DNA of 56,431 bases from Desulfatirhabdium sp964549995 (GCA_964549995.1 CAZJXF010000003.1:1-56431), one strand, 5' to 3'; shown: positions 25,822 to 35,334, counted from the first letter of the stretch. Notes: generated from the sequence alone by a model not told the origin. Translations and numbers: made by a program.

Positions 25822-26279
25822 TGGCTATCCCATACGGCTCCTGCTGATCAGCGACACTCACGGCAGGCTCGGAATCATCGATGCTCTGGCCTCCCATGTC
25901 CGAGCCGACGTGGTGATCCACGCCGGAGACTTTGGCTTCTACGATGATGGAAGTTATGGGCGTCTTTCAGCCCGCGAACTTCGGCTCCAGGTCGTGCATT
26001 CCGATTTGTCGCGCTCGGACAAGGAGAGGATTCTGAATTTGTTGCCCGATGAGAGGATTGTGGCCGCAAGAGAGATTCTTCCGCTGAGCGAGTTTCCGGC
26101 TTACGTCGAAGGGCGCAGGGATTTCAGCGTTCCTGTACACGCGGTATGGGGAAATCACGAAGATAAGGATGTGGTCGAACGGGCTCTTTCGTGGTGATAT
26201 CCAGGTGAAGAATCTTCACATCCTGCATCATCGCCGGACCTACAAGGTCGGGCCGGTGCTTATTCAATCGATGCCATAG
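25814..26279 (+). pseudogene. metallophosphoesterase, frameshifted and truncated
   Basis: Starts as a calcineurin-like phosphoesterase: LLLISDTHGRLG, VIHAGDFGFYDDG and VWGNHEDKDVVER are the metal-binding motifs D-x-H, G-D and G-N-H-E. At about 26172-26176 one extra G in a GGG run shifts the frame. Dropping it continues the protein as LFRGDIQVKNLHILHHRRTYK up to the stop at 26277. Even then the C-terminal metal-binding half is missing. It was coupled to the upstream Fic gene. Confidence 0.8.
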
Positions 26280-26483
26280 GAATTGGCATGCTTCGGCCGA
26301 TTGATCGGCGAATAGTGGACAAGATTTTTTCGGCTGAACCGACACATCCCGCTGTCGCCCGGTAAAAAAGCTCCATGGATATCAGTGAGCATAAAAAAAA
26401 TCAGCCACCGCCCGACACTTTCTCCGTCTCTTCGGTAAGGAAGCGGGGAAGCAATCAGCAATCACATCGAGGAGCCACCGACC

Positions 26484-26672
26484 ATGGACATCAACGACCT
26501 GTTTGACGGAATCATGAAGAGTATCAAACAGTTTGCCGACGAGATCGCCGAGCAGCGGTTGCAGGAAAAAATGCAGGAAACTGGACGAGGTCCTAAGAAT
26601 GGGGGTAAGAATGAGGAGAAATTTGAGGCGAAAGAGAAGCGGGGTATAACAAGTTTCCCGAAAAGGGAGTGA
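26484..26672 (+). CDS. small hypothetical protein MDINDLF
   Basis: 62 residues, hydrophilic and Lys/Glu-rich, no membrane segment. It reads MDINDLFDGIMKSIKQFADE and then RLQEKMQETGRG. Not recognised. Its reality is supported by the paralogue at 38078-38267, where FADEI..QRL..MQ.TGR and KEKRG..FPKR are kept although bases differ. GAGGAGCCACCGACC upstream provides a ribosome site in both copies. Confidence 0.55.
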   Translation: MDINDLFDGIMKSIKQFADEIAEQRLQEKMQETGRGPKNGGKNEEKFEAKEKRGITSFPKRE

Positions 26673-26720
26673 TCGGGGCGGCAGCGCCGACACCCTAAAT
26701 ACAGCGCTGACAATACTCAG

Positions 26721-26771
26721 AAAAAGGAAAACCCGCTCACCGGCCAGAAGCGGTCGACAAGCGGGTTTTCC
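26721..26771 (-). terminator. rho-independent terminator read leftward
   Basis: 12-bp stem GGAAAACCCGCT / AGCGGGTTTTCC at 26726-26771, followed on the minus strand by TTTTT. It lies just after the CCTCCACCA-like end at 26783, the layout of a tRNA or tmRNA 3' end with its terminator. Confidence 0.65.
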
Positions 26772-26782
26772 GTATTGAAAAT

Positions 26783-26805
26783 TGGTGGAGGGCGCGTCGA
26801 CCTGG
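26783..26805 (-). other. decayed tRNA/tmRNA-like 3' end
   Basis: On the minus strand the sequence AGGTCGACGCGCCCTCCACC leads into a terminal A; it resembles a T-arm and acceptor end (GGTTCGA...CCTCCACCA) of a tRNA or of the ssrA gene in this window (3' end CCTCCACCA). No complete tRNA precedes it. Reading as an attachment-site remnant is inference. Confidence 0.35.
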
Positions 26806-27340
26806 CGCAAAACAGCCTCCGTCCTCAACTTGCCCTATAAGTTATTGATGTAACATCAGAAATAATGCCAGCCGACATCCGGCGGCGGTTCATGTCAAAG
26901 GAAGCGATTTTCTTTCCCGATTTCCTCGCACCGGACGAGGGTAACGGGTTTGCAATTCAGCCGGACACCGAAAATCTTCTTCCAACTTCCCCGTCTTATT
27001 GCCTCCCATCGACATCGTTTCGTTGTATTTTCACCCGATTCGTGGCATGGATTGTCGGCCTCTTTCGGACGAATTCGCCGGGATGTCGAAACCAGGGCTT
27101 TCCTATGGGTGCGGAAACATATGCACCGCTTAAACGCTATTGAAATCAACAGGATATGCATCCTGTGCAGTATCGTGGGTTGGGCATGAAATTCAATCTT
27201 TTGTTCGTTCTTTTCACCTTTCTGGCGCAACGGAATCGAACGGAATCCGCTCGCCGTTTCGACAAACCATTTGCTTTTTCCGGCACGCCAAGCATGAATG
27301 ACACCGGTTGCAAAACGAACAGGGAGCACCGGGCCATGTC

Positions 27341-28663
27341 ATGATCGAATGCCTGAAGCGAATCATCACCGAATATCAAAACCTTGAGCCGCCGAGCGGG
27401 CTGCTGTCCCGGCGTGTTGCCATTGGCAGTCTGCCGGGCAAGGTCTCGGTGGTCACCGACGTCAGGGAGAGCGGCAAGACCACCTTGCTGCGCCAGCGCA
27501 TCCGGCAGCTGATCGAGAGCGGCAATCCTCGCGAGAGCATCCTCTATCTCAACCTGGCCGACGACTGGCTTTACTGGCTGCGACACGAAAACCCGGACCT
27601 GATCCTGGAGGCCTATTTCGATCTCCACCCTCAGAAGCGCGGCAGCGAGACGGTTCACTGCTTTTTTGATGAGGTGCAGGCGCTCCCTCACTGGCCGCTC
27701 TTCATCGACCGCCTGACGAGCGCCGCAAAGTGCGAGGTCACCGTGTCCGGTTCCCTGCTGCCCTCACCGGAGGAAGCCACCAGCCCTTTGACCGGCCGGA
27801 TCGTCTCTTGGGAGATCTTCCCGCTTTCGTTCCGGGAGTTCCTCGACACCAAGGGCATCGAGAGCGACGGCCCACTCTCCACCAAACAGTGGCTGACCAT
27901 CCAGAAGGCGTTCGAGGACTATTGGCAGGTCGGCGGCTTCCCCGGCGTGAACGGCTTCGACCATCAACAGCGCATCGCGGTCCATCAGGCGAACTGGAAC
28001 ACGATCCTCGCCAGCATCATCGTCCACCACAGCATTTCCCACCCACGGGCGGTGAGCGACCTGGCCCACTGGCTGGTGGACAACACCGGCTGCTATTACG
28101 CGATCAGCCACCTGACCGATTACCTGAAATCCCTCGGCCACCGGGTGCGCAAAAGCTCGGTGGTCGATTGGCTCGTCGCGTTCGAGGATGCAAGGTTGCT
28201 GTTCAGCGTGAACATCTTTTCAAACTCGCCGACCCGGATCAGCATCAACCCCCGCAAGGTCTACTGTGTCGATCATGCGTTGGCGGCCTCGGGCGGCTCC
28301 GGCATCCTCATCAACCGCGACAGCCTGCTGGAGAATATAGTATTCACCGCGCTGCGCCGGGTTACGCCGGAGATCTTTTACAACAAGACCAAGACGGGCC
28401 GGGAGGTGGATCTTGTCGCGCTGCTGCCATCAGTGCCGGGACAAGAACGAGCCGTCATGCTGATCCAGGTCTGCGCCTCGCTGGCCGATCCTCGCGTCAA
28501 GCAGAGCGAGGTCCGCTCCCTCTCCGAAGCCATGATCGAGCTGGCGGTGGCGGAGGGGACCATCGTCACCTGGCGCACCGATGAAACCATCCCCGTGGGC
28601 TTCGGCACCATCCAGGTCGTTCCGGTCTGGCGGTTTTTGCTGGAGATGGAGACGCGAAGTTAA
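27341..28663 (+). CDS. AAA_14/DUF4143-type ATPase
   Basis: 440 residues. N-terminal AAA_14 ATPase followed by a C-terminal DUF4143 domain (from about 200). The P-loop reads DVRESGKTT, so the first glycine of GxxxxGK is Asp; the Walker B-like CFFDEVQALPHW is intact and SGSLLPSP is the sensor motif. The DUF4143 part has a nuclease-like patch, FYNKTKTGREVDLVA. Biological role unproven; such genes are common in accessory regions. Start uncertain: ATG 27341 chosen, TTG 27308 possible. A fragment of a second copy is at 19617. Confidence 0.82.
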   Translation: MIECLKRIITEYQNLEPPSGLLSRRVAIGSLPGKVSVVTDVRESGKTTLLRQRIRQLIESGNPRESILYLNLADDWLYWLRHENPDLILEAYFDLHPQKRGSETVHCFFDEVQALPHWPLFIDRLTSAAKCEVTVSGSLLPSPEEATSPLTGRIVSWEIFPLSFREFLDTKGIESDGPLSTKQWLTIQKAFEDYWQVGGFPGVNGFDHQQRIAVHQANWNTILASIIVHHSISHPRAVSDLAHWLVDNTGCYYAISHLTDYLKSLGHRVRKSSVVDWLVAFEDARLLFSVNIFSNSPTRISINPRKVYCVDHALAASGGSGILINRDSLLENIVFTALRRVTPEIFYNKTKTGREVDLVALLPSVPGQERAVMLIQVCASLADPRVKQSEVRSLSEAMIELAVAEGTIVTWRTDETIPVGFGTIQVVPVWRFLLEMETRS

Positions 28664-28677
28664 AATAACGGCTCGTC

Positions 28678-31083
28678 TTAATTTAGGTTCGTGCCGCTAC
28701 CTAAAATAACGGTCTCCATCGGTTTGATCTCGTACCCCATGGTTCTATAGCCACGCTGGCGCTTGTCCCACATGCGGGCCAGCTGCGGCTGATCGGTCTC
28801 GGCATAGTCGTAGATACGCACATCCTGCTTGTCGGCATGTTCCCGGTGGAGGCGTCCGGCGTATTGCTGCAAGGTTCCCTTCCAGGAAATCGGCATGGCC
28901 AGCACCAGGGTGTCGAGCGGTGGATGGTCGAAGCCTTCGCCGATCAGGCGGCCGGTAGCGAGTAATACTCTCGGTGCCGACTCATCCAGCGCATCCAGTT
29001 CCGCGAAGACCGCCGTTCGCTGTTTCTTCGACAAACGGCCATGCAGGACAAAGCAATGCTCGACCTCTTCTCCCAGCGCCTCCTGCAACAGCGGCAGATG
29101 ATCCGTTCGCTCGGTAAGCACCAACACCTTTCGCCCTTCTCGGTAGGCTGCCAGCACATCCCCGGCGATATGTCGGTTGCGCCTCGCATTGCCCGCGAGG
29201 ATGCCGAACACATCCTGAATCGGTGAACCCGGCGGGATTTCAGGCGCGGGCAGCACCTTCGGCCAGACCTCCAATTTCGCCGGGGCGGTTTCCGGTCTTG
29301 AGGCGCTGTGCCGTATTGGCCCGCACTGCATGAAGATGATCGGCTGATGACCGTCTCGGCGTATCGGCGTGGCAGTCAGGCCCACAATGAATTTCGCCTT
29401 GGCCTGCTTGAGGATTGCCTCGAAAGAAAAGGCCGAGAGGTGGTGGCATTCGTCGATAATGATCTGGCCGTACTGGTCGAGCAGTTCGCCCAAGCCTTCC
29501 CGACGCGATAGCGACTGCATGACGGCGATGTCGATCTTGCCGGACGGTTTTTTCTTGCCGCCGCCGATGATTCCCAAACCGCCTTTGGGTATTTCCAGGA
29601 ATTCGGTCAACCGTTCCTGCCACTGACGCAGCAGTTCTGTGCGATGAACCAGCACCAGTGTGCTCACCTTGCGCCGGGCGATCAGGGCGGCGGCCGTAAC
29701 GGTCTTGCCGAAAGCCGTTGGGGCGCAGAGTACACCGACCTCGTGCTTGATTATCTCCCACACCGCCGCTTTCTGGTCCTTGCGCAAGGTGCCGGTAAAC
29801 TTGGCCGTCACCCTCCGTCCCGCCAAGCGTTCATCCTGCAGTTCCGGACGGATATCGTTCTCCTGCAACAGGTCGAGCACCGCATCAAGGCAACCACGCG
29901 GTAGGCCGATATGCTGGGGAAAATTCTCGGCGCAGCCGATGATGCGCGGTTTGTTCCACACCGGCAGGCGCATGGCCTGGGCCTTGTAGAACTCCGGATT
30001 CTGGAAGGCGGCGAGGCGGATCAAGCGGTTGCCCAGCGGCTGCGGCAGATCGGCTTTGGCGATGAAAATCTGGTTGGCCAGCACCAACTTTAACGATTCC
30101 GGCAGTGCGCCTGCAATTCGGTCGGGTACGGGCGATGGTCGTTGCCATGGTTTGCTGTCATCTTCTTCTGTAGCAAAGGCAACATCGAGAGGATGACGAC
30201 CTTCGCTGGCTCTCAGGATGGCATCTTCCAAGTCCCGCTGGGACATGGGGCGAATGCATGCCAGAAAAGCCCATTGGTCTAAAAAGGGGTGAAGGTGTTC
30301 ATCCACAAAGACGCTGCGCCCTAATTTTCTCGGCTGCTTTTGCAACGGAAGCGCGATCAAGTTGCCGAAGCCGCCCTTGGGCATGGTGTCCTGGTTAGGA
30401 AAGAAGCGATCGTAGCTGGCCAGCGACAATTGTCGGGTGCGATCACAGGTGTAGCTGACCAATGCGGCTCCAAGCTGCCGGGCTTCCCGGGCCGGTACCG
30501 GATCGGCGAAAAATATCCAGACGTGAGCGCCGTTGCCGGAGCGGGAAATCTCCAGAGCTGCCGGGATGTTTAATTCCCGGCAGGATTGCATGAAAGCCTT
30601 GGCATCTTCCCGCCAGTCGGCCTCGTCGAAGTCAGCCGCGAGGAAATAACAGCTGTCGTCACTCAGGAGCGGATAGACGCCGATGGTCTGCTTTCCGGCT
30701 AAATGGTCATAGATCACCTGATCGGTTACGGGCAGCAACTGGCGCTGGTCGCAGTCGCCGCATTTTACGCGGGGTTTGTGGCAGATGCCGGGCTTCCACT
30801 CATTGCCGCAGGCCGGTGAATATCCGGACGTGCCCTTGGCCGACTCCCAGCGTTTGGGATAGACATCCTCTCGTCCCCGAAACAGACGGCGAAACAGGGC
30901 GATCTTGTAATCGGTGCTGAAATGGCCTGGGACTGGGGCTGGTGGGACGAGGACTGGTTCAGGGGTGGTCGTTTCTTCCCAGGCGATACCGTGCTGGGTC
31001 AGCAGTTCCTTCAGGCGGGCGTTCTCCTCGCGCAGCTGACACAGTTCGTCTTGTTCATTCTGGCTCTTGTCACTCTTCGGCAA
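28678..31083 (-). CDS. primase-helicase fusion (TOTE-type AEP domain plus DEAD/DEAH helicase)
   Basis: 801 residues. Short coiled coil (10-35), then an archaeo-eukaryotic primase domain of the kind named TOTE conflict system primase: a zinc-binding-like patch CGNEW..CHKPRVKCGDCDQRQ, catalytic ADFDEADW (about 148-155) and SGNGAHVWIFF (about 182-192). A superfamily 2 helicase follows with Walker A APTAFGKTVTA (about 450), DECHHL, GLTATPIRRDG and a C-terminal helicase half ending in ATGRLIGEGFDHP and QQYAGRLHRE. Such fusions are thought to act in conflict with invading DNA. It lies directly downstream of mcrBC on the same strand. TTG 31083 is the probable start (GGAG 7 nt upstream). Confidence 0.85.
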   Translation of the reverse strand: MPKSDKSQNEQDELCQLREENARLKELLTQHGIAWEETTTPEPVLVPPAPVPGHFSTDYKIALFRRLFRGREDVYPKRWESAKGTSGYSPACGNEWKPGICHKPRVKCGDCDQRQLLPVTDQVIYDHLAGKQTIGVYPLLSDDSCYFLAADFDEADWREDAKAFMQSCRELNIPAALEISRSGNGAHVWIFFADPVPAREARQLGAALVSYTCDRTRQLSLASYDRFFPNQDTMPKGGFGNLIALPLQKQPRKLGRSVFVDEHLHPFLDQWAFLACIRPMSQRDLEDAILRASEGRHPLDVAFATEEDDSKPWQRPSPVPDRIAGALPESLKLVLANQIFIAKADLPQPLGNRLIRLAAFQNPEFYKAQAMRLPVWNKPRIIGCAENFPQHIGLPRGCLDAVLDLLQENDIRPELQDERLAGRRVTAKFTGTLRKDQKAAVWEIIKHEVGVLCAPTAFGKTVTAAALIARRKVSTLVLVHRTELLRQWQERLTEFLEIPKGGLGIIGGGKKKPSGKIDIAVMQSLSRREGLGELLDQYGQIIIDECHHLSAFSFEAILKQAKAKFIVGLTATPIRRDGHQPIIFMQCGPIRHSASRPETAPAKLEVWPKVLPAPEIPPGSPIQDVFGILAGNARRNRHIAGDVLAAYREGRKVLVLTERTDHLPLLQEALGEEVEHCFVLHGRLSKKQRTAVFAELDALDESAPRVLLATGRLIGEGFDHPPLDTLVLAMPISWKGTLQQYAGRLHREHADKQDVRIYDYAETDQPQLARMWDKRQRGYRTMGYEIKPMETVILGSGTNLN

Positions 31084-31113
31084 AGCTATACTCCGCCATC
31101 GGTAAACAGTCCA

Positions 31114-32394
31114 TCATTGAAATATCTCTCGCAACTTTCCAGTCGCCTCGGCTGGTTCGTTGGGCAATACCACGAAAAGCACTTTTTTCCCGTCCGCCAG
31201 GCTCCAAGGATTATGTGATTCGGCAAACGACACGGTCGGCGTGGTCGGATCATGTGGGTATGCGAGAACGCCCAATGCCGAGGTGGAGGTATTTGGGGCA
31301 TACCGCCCCAGGTAGGCCGCTATCTGATAAAGGTCTTCGCGTTGAGGTCCCTGTGGCGCACTGGACGAGGGGTGAATGGATTTGTACTTGGCATCGACAA
31401 TGCCCCGAACCTCACCATGCTGGAACAGAATGGCATCGGGAATCAGCGTCCCGATCTCCTTTCCTGAAACATCGCTGCGAAGCAGTTTGCGCGATGTCAT
31501 GCGTTCCCGAGTACCATGCTTCACAGTGAGCGGCGTTGCCGCCTTGCGTAGGACGCTCAGCACGTACATCTCCCAAAGCTCCGCGACATCGAGCAGAACA
31601 CCCTTGGTTTCGCCATTGGCTTCGATATCAGCAGACAGGCCACGGCGATTGGCGATCTGGCGTGACAATTCCGCGACAGGGGCAAAGACTGCGGTAATAG
31701 GTGTGTACCGAATGCGGTCAAGCTCCGCCTTGGTGGGCACGCGTGGTCGTGAGCCAGTGACCGCCATGAGATGAGGCAACAGTTCTTTGGCTCGTTGCGG
31801 CAGCCATTTTTCATCGGGTAACCAGCGCCGCAGAACACCATAAGCGGATACGATAGCGTCCGAAGTAGCGTGAACCAGAGAGCGTTCCGACCTGACCGAA
31901 ACCACTTCACCACCTCCCGAGGCAAGCAGCCGGAGGGATGAGCGAATATCCAGCCGCCCGCGAACGGTCGAGCTTTTGGTGGAAACGTCTCGCCGCAAGG
32001 CGGGCAAGCCATGCCGGGCGGCCTTGACAAAACCATGCGCCCAGATGGTGGCAAGCAATTGCACGATGAACGACTCATCCTGTCGCAACTGCCCCGGTGA
32101 TTCCGTCAAAACGACCGACGTCGCCTCAAAAAGCCAATTCCGGAGTGTTGACAACCCGAAGCGAGGTTCGATGGTCAGTCGGTGACCTTCGAACGACAGC
32201 GATCCCACATAGCGGCCCGCCCACCAGTTGCCATCCCAGGCGCAATACACAATGGGCTCGTCATCGCGCTCATCGGTAAAGGGAATGACAAGATCGCTTG
32301 CCCGCACGCTGGTCGCAAGCCTGCGAAGCCATTGTGCCTCATCGGCCGTTGGCTGCGGCTGCAAGGGGCAGCAATCGCGGGCGGTTATCCTCAC
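31114..32394 (-). CDS. mcrC: McrC, nuclease subunit of a type IV restriction system
   Basis: 426 residues. N-terminal beta-rich domain (GRYVGSLSFEGHRLTIEPRFG), a helical middle (ELWEMYVLSVLRKA is the McrC hallmark) and a PD-(D/E)xK nuclease motif LIPDAILFQHGEVRGIVDAKYK near residue 325-345, with D and DxK in place. McrC is the endonuclease that cuts modified DNA after activation by McrB. Its start overlaps the mcrB stop (ATGA), so subunit synthesis is coupled. The 3' end is 30 bp from the primase-helicase start. Confidence 0.93.
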   Translation of the reverse strand: MRITARDCCPLQPQPTADEAQWLRRLATSVRASDLVIPFTDERDDEPIVYCAWDGNWWAGRYVGSLSFEGHRLTIEPRFGLSTLRNWLFEATSVVLTESPGQLRQDESFIVQLLATIWAHGFVKAARHGLPALRRDVSTKSSTVRGRLDIRSSLRLLASGGGEVVSVRSERSLVHATSDAIVSAYGVLRRWLPDEKWLPQRAKELLPHLMAVTGSRPRVPTKAELDRIRYTPITAVFAPVAELSRQIANRRGLSADIEANGETKGVLLDVAELWEMYVLSVLRKAATPLTVKHGTRERMTSRKLLRSDVSGKEIGTLIPDAILFQHGEVRGIVDAKYKSIHPSSSAPQGPQREDLYQIAAYLGRYAPNTSTSALGVLAYPHDPTTPTVSFAESHNPWSLADGKKVLFVVLPNEPAEATGKLREIFQ

Positions 32395-34184
32395 ACATCC
32401 CCCGTTGGCTTAAGCAGAACCTTGGACAGGCGCTCCAATTCGGCGTTGCGGGCATTTGCGTCGAGACCCGCCAGATATTGTTCCAACAGAGGGCGAATCG
32501 ACAGGCGCCAGACCTGAATGATCGGTTCAAGGGCATCGCCGTGTCGGTTCCACAGGAAGTTGTGCTTGCGCGTGGGGCGGGGACCGAGGAAATTTCGTAA
32601 AAAAAACACAACATCCAGCAGGTAGGTGTGGCCGATCTCGTATTGAGCGCCGAGGAGCGGGCTGTCATGAATTTCCCTGTTGAGGGCCGTGGCCGCTCCC
32701 GCGAGCTTGCGGAAATCCGCTTCCACCCGTGACCAATCCAGCCCGGATTTGAGTTCGTTCCATCGACTCTCGGCCGCCCCCATCAACGCCTCGGCATCGA
32801 ATGGGCACAGCATCCACAAAAAGCGGCGACGCAAGGCGAAATCGATCTGTTCAACAGACTGGTCGATCAGGTTCATCGTACCGATGACGAACAGGTCATC
32901 GGGAATCCGCAGGGTGAAGGTCGCTCCTTCTCCGTTATGGGCGGGCAGTTCGATTGTCTGGTTGCGATCTTCCAGCAGGGAAAAGCACTCGCCGAGCATG
33001 CGGCTCAAGTCGGTGCGGTTCATTTCATCAAGAATGAGAATATGGGGCAGTCGCGATTCCCTCGGTTCCTGATTGATAGTATCGATCAGCCTGAGCAGAT
33101 AGCCGGGTCGGTATTCAGTCGCACCGTTAGAGGAAATGTGAAGGCCCCGGACAAAGTCCTCGTAGCTGTAGGCCGGATGCAGTTGCAGGCGGTGGATGTT
33201 GGATTTGAGCGCGTTTTCAATGGCTGGTTGTGACTGAAAATAGCGAGCGGGACCCATGGTGGCCAGGGCTGATGAGCGAATGATTCTCTCCGCAAGACGC
33301 TTGGCGCGATAGGTTTTCCCGGTGCCCGGCGGGCCGTACAACACAACCTGCTTCTTATGTTGAATGATTTCAAGCGGCGCACCGTCCGCCAAACCGCCTT
33401 CGCTGCTGTCATACCAGGCCGCTTCCAGGGGCGGCCGATAGAAATCCAGGGTCTTCCCCGGCATTAGGGCTTCGAGTCTCTGGCGAATGGCCAGAAGCTG
33501 ACGGTCCTCGTGTTCATCATCATCATGCACGAGCCCGGCAAAAGCCGCGATGACGCGACGCTTGTGGTTGCCGCTGGCGATGCGCTCGAAGGAGTCGGGA
33601 AACAGCAGATGGAGCAGCATGTGGCGGATCTGCTTCGATTCCGCATCCTCGGTGTCGTCGATCAGCTCCTGAAATTTCCACGGATCGTTCGCTGCCGCTT
33701 GTTGCTGCTCGGTGGGCAGTGCTTTCCATGCCTTGGCGAATTCAATCAGAAAAGCGATCTCAAAGGGGCGTCGCGTGTTGTACCCCTGGCCGCCGCTGCC
33801 GATCCCGTGTTCAAACGCCACGGAAACCAGATGGCTTTCCGGCAGGCTGTCGCCCGCCCAGCCGAGCACTTCGTTGACAACTTGCCGCTTGCGGAATCCG
33901 CCGACATTGGAGGGGAACAGAAAGTAGACAGTCAGCAATTCGGCGGCGAGCCGAATGACCTCAGTGCCCGCAGGCTTGATTTGGTCCTGGAACTTGTCGA
34001 TAAAGGAGCGGTCCCCCTCATCCGGCGTGGCGACAAACGCCTTGTGGATGCTTTCCAGCAGCTCGGATCGCCAGAGGCTGGCCTGTTCGAACAGCAGAGA
34101 ACCATCGCGCAGAAGGCAGTTGTTGCGAAAAGCATCTGCCGCCTCATAAATCCTGGAAGTGTTATGTTCGGAGTAGCGCGCCAT
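32391..34184 (-). CDS. mcrB: McrB, GTP-dependent motor of a type IV restriction system
   Basis: 597 residues. The N-terminal ~260 residues form the variable target-recognition part, here not a recognised domain. The AAA+ motor follows: Walker A LYGPPGTGKTYRAKRLAE (about 287), HPAYSYEDFVRGL, Walker B ILILDEMNRTDLSRMLGE, and the McrB signature GTMNLIDQS (normally MNTADRS) near residue 445. It drives McrC on DNA with modified cytosine. ATG 34184 follows AGGAGACCCT. It heads an operon with mcrC and probably the primase-helicase. Confidence 0.93.
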   Translation of the reverse strand: MARYSEHNTSRIYEAADAFRNNCLLRDGSLLFEQASLWRSELLESIHKAFVATPDEGDRSFIDKFQDQIKPAGTEVIRLAAELLTVYFLFPSNVGGFRKRQVVNEVLGWAGDSLPESHLVSVAFEHGIGSGGQGYNTRRPFEIAFLIEFAKAWKALPTEQQQAAANDPWKFQELIDDTEDAESKQIRHMLLHLLFPDSFERIASGNHKRRVIAAFAGLVHDDDEHEDRQLLAIRQRLEALMPGKTLDFYRPPLEAAWYDSSEGGLADGAPLEIIQHKKQVVLYGPPGTGKTYRAKRLAERIIRSSALATMGPARYFQSQPAIENALKSNIHRLQLHPAYSYEDFVRGLHISSNGATEYRPGYLLRLIDTINQEPRESRLPHILILDEMNRTDLSRMLGECFSLLEDRNQTIELPAHNGEGATFTLRIPDDLFVIGTMNLIDQSVEQIDFALRRRFLWMLCPFDAEALMGAAESRWNELKSGLDWSRVEADFRKLAGAATALNREIHDSPLLGAQYEIGHTYLLDVVFFLRNFLGPRPTRKHNFLWNRHGDALEPIIQVWRLSIRPLLEQYLAGLDANARNAELERLSKVLLKPTGDV

Positions 34185-34257
34185 AGGGTCTCCTGTCGTT
34201 GAATATCAGTCCATCATCCTGTCGCAAGCCGTGTCGCGAGTTTGTATGGCCTTTATC

Positions 34258-34327
34258 CCTGGAGGCCGTCCCTTCGAGACCAGCCTTTCGGATGTCCAAA
34301 TTTGTTCCTGGCAAATTTGTCGCAAGT
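34258..34327. repeat. dispersed ~70-bp repeat, copy after a Fic gene
   Basis: Begins just after the stop of the 34327-35334 Fic gene and carries two CAAATTTG octamers separated by 9 bp, AGCCTTTCGG and CCCTGG in the same order as 3960-4030. Confidence 0.6.
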
Positions 34328-35334
34328 TATCCATCGCCATGCTGCGTCAGCCACTGCCGGCCCTTGTCGGTCAAGCGGTATTTCTGAAAGCGGCTGTTGG
34401 GTTTGTCGGGGATGGTCATTTCGATCAGGCCGTCGGCCAAGGCCGGTTTGAGGTAGCGCTTGCGAAAGGACTTGCGGTCCGAAAGGCCCAGGGTGGATTG
34501 AAGCGCCTCGCGGCCCATTTCGCCCCGGATCGCCGCCAGTAGCTCACCGACTTGGGGGGTGACTTGAGGGCTGACTTGGGGGGCAGTGGTGGTCACGGTA
34601 TCCAGAATCATCTGCAGCATGAAGGCGATGAACGGAGCGGAATCGGTCCTTTCGGTGCTTTCCCGAATGGCTTGGTAATATTCGGCCTGGTGCTCGAAGA
34701 TCAGGCTTTCCACCGGGATGTCGGCGAACAGGGGATTCCAGCGGGCAAGGATCAGGCTCTGCCACAACCGCCCCATGCGGCCGTTGCCGTCGGCAAAGGG
34801 ATGGATGAATTCGAATTCGTAGTGAAAGACCGAACTGGCGATGAGCGGATGGGCGTCGGTGGCGGCCAGCCAGGCAAACAGGTCACCCATCAGTTGCGGC
34901 ACCCGGTTGCCGGGCGGGGCCATGTGAATCACTTGGCTTCCCGCCATGACGCCAACGCCACCGTGCCGATACACTCCCGCCTCGTCGATCAGACCGAACA
35001 TTAGAATTCGGTGCGCTTCCAGTAGATCCTTTTCCGATGAGGGTTGCCAGGTGTCGAACCGCTCGTAGGCGGCCAGGGCGTTTTTCACCTCCTGCACCTC
35101 GCGTGGTGAGGCGAAGACCCGCTTGCCCTCCAGAATTGCGGTAATCTGCGCCTCGCTCAGGGTGTTGCCTTCGATGGCCAGCGAGCCGTGAATGGTGCGG
35201 ATGCGGTTGATGCGCCGCAGCCGCAAGGCTCTCGCCTGATCGGTGAGCACGGTCAGCCGCCCGATTGCTTCGCTGATCGCGGCGACCTGGTTCAGGATCT
35301 CGGCAGTGATGGTGTAGGGTGGCTGATATTTCAT
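34327..35334 (-). CDS. Fic family protein with PQV repeats and winged helix
   Basis: 335 residues. The inhibitory helix motif SLAIEGN (about 51-57) precedes the Fic core with the active loop HPFADGNGRMGR (about 178-189). After the core there is a PQVSPQVTPQVGELL repeat linker (about 253-267) and a winged-helix-like C-terminus (LGLSDRKSFRKRYLKPAL). This layout is common among class II Fic proteins with AMP-transferase activity. It is only distantly related to the duplicates beside it. It ends at a dispersed repeat. Confidence 0.92.
   Translation of the reverse strand: MKYQPPYTITAEILNQVAAISEAIGRLTVLTDQARALRLRRINRIRTIHGSLAIEGNTLSEAQITAILEGKRVFASPREVQEVKNALAAYERFDTWQPSSEKDLLEAHRILMFGLIDEAGVYRHGGVGVMAGSQVIHMAPPGNRVPQLMGDLFAWLAATDAHPLIASSVFHYEFEFIHPFADGNGRMGRLWQSLILARWNPLFADIPVESLIFEHQAEYYQAIRESTERTDSAPFIAFMLQMILDTVTTTAPQVSPQVTPQVGELLAAIRGEMGREALQSTLGLSDRKSFRKRYLKPALADGLIEMTIPDKPNSRFQKYRLTDKGRQWLTQHGDG

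Larger units (their letters stand above)
26400..26990. repeat. ~590-bp duplicated segment, copy 1
   Basis: Related along its length to 37990-38580: a CCGACACTTTCTCC block, the small MDINDLF gene, a terminator hairpin, a tRNA-end-like TGGTGGAGGG, and a CACCGGACGAGGGTAAC block. Divergence is much higher than in the Fic duplication, so it is an older event. Confidence 0.8.

Noticed and set aside
26783..26805. Functional tRNA gene
   Set aside because: Only an acceptor/T-arm-like end is present; no D-arm or anticodon arm can be folded upstream.
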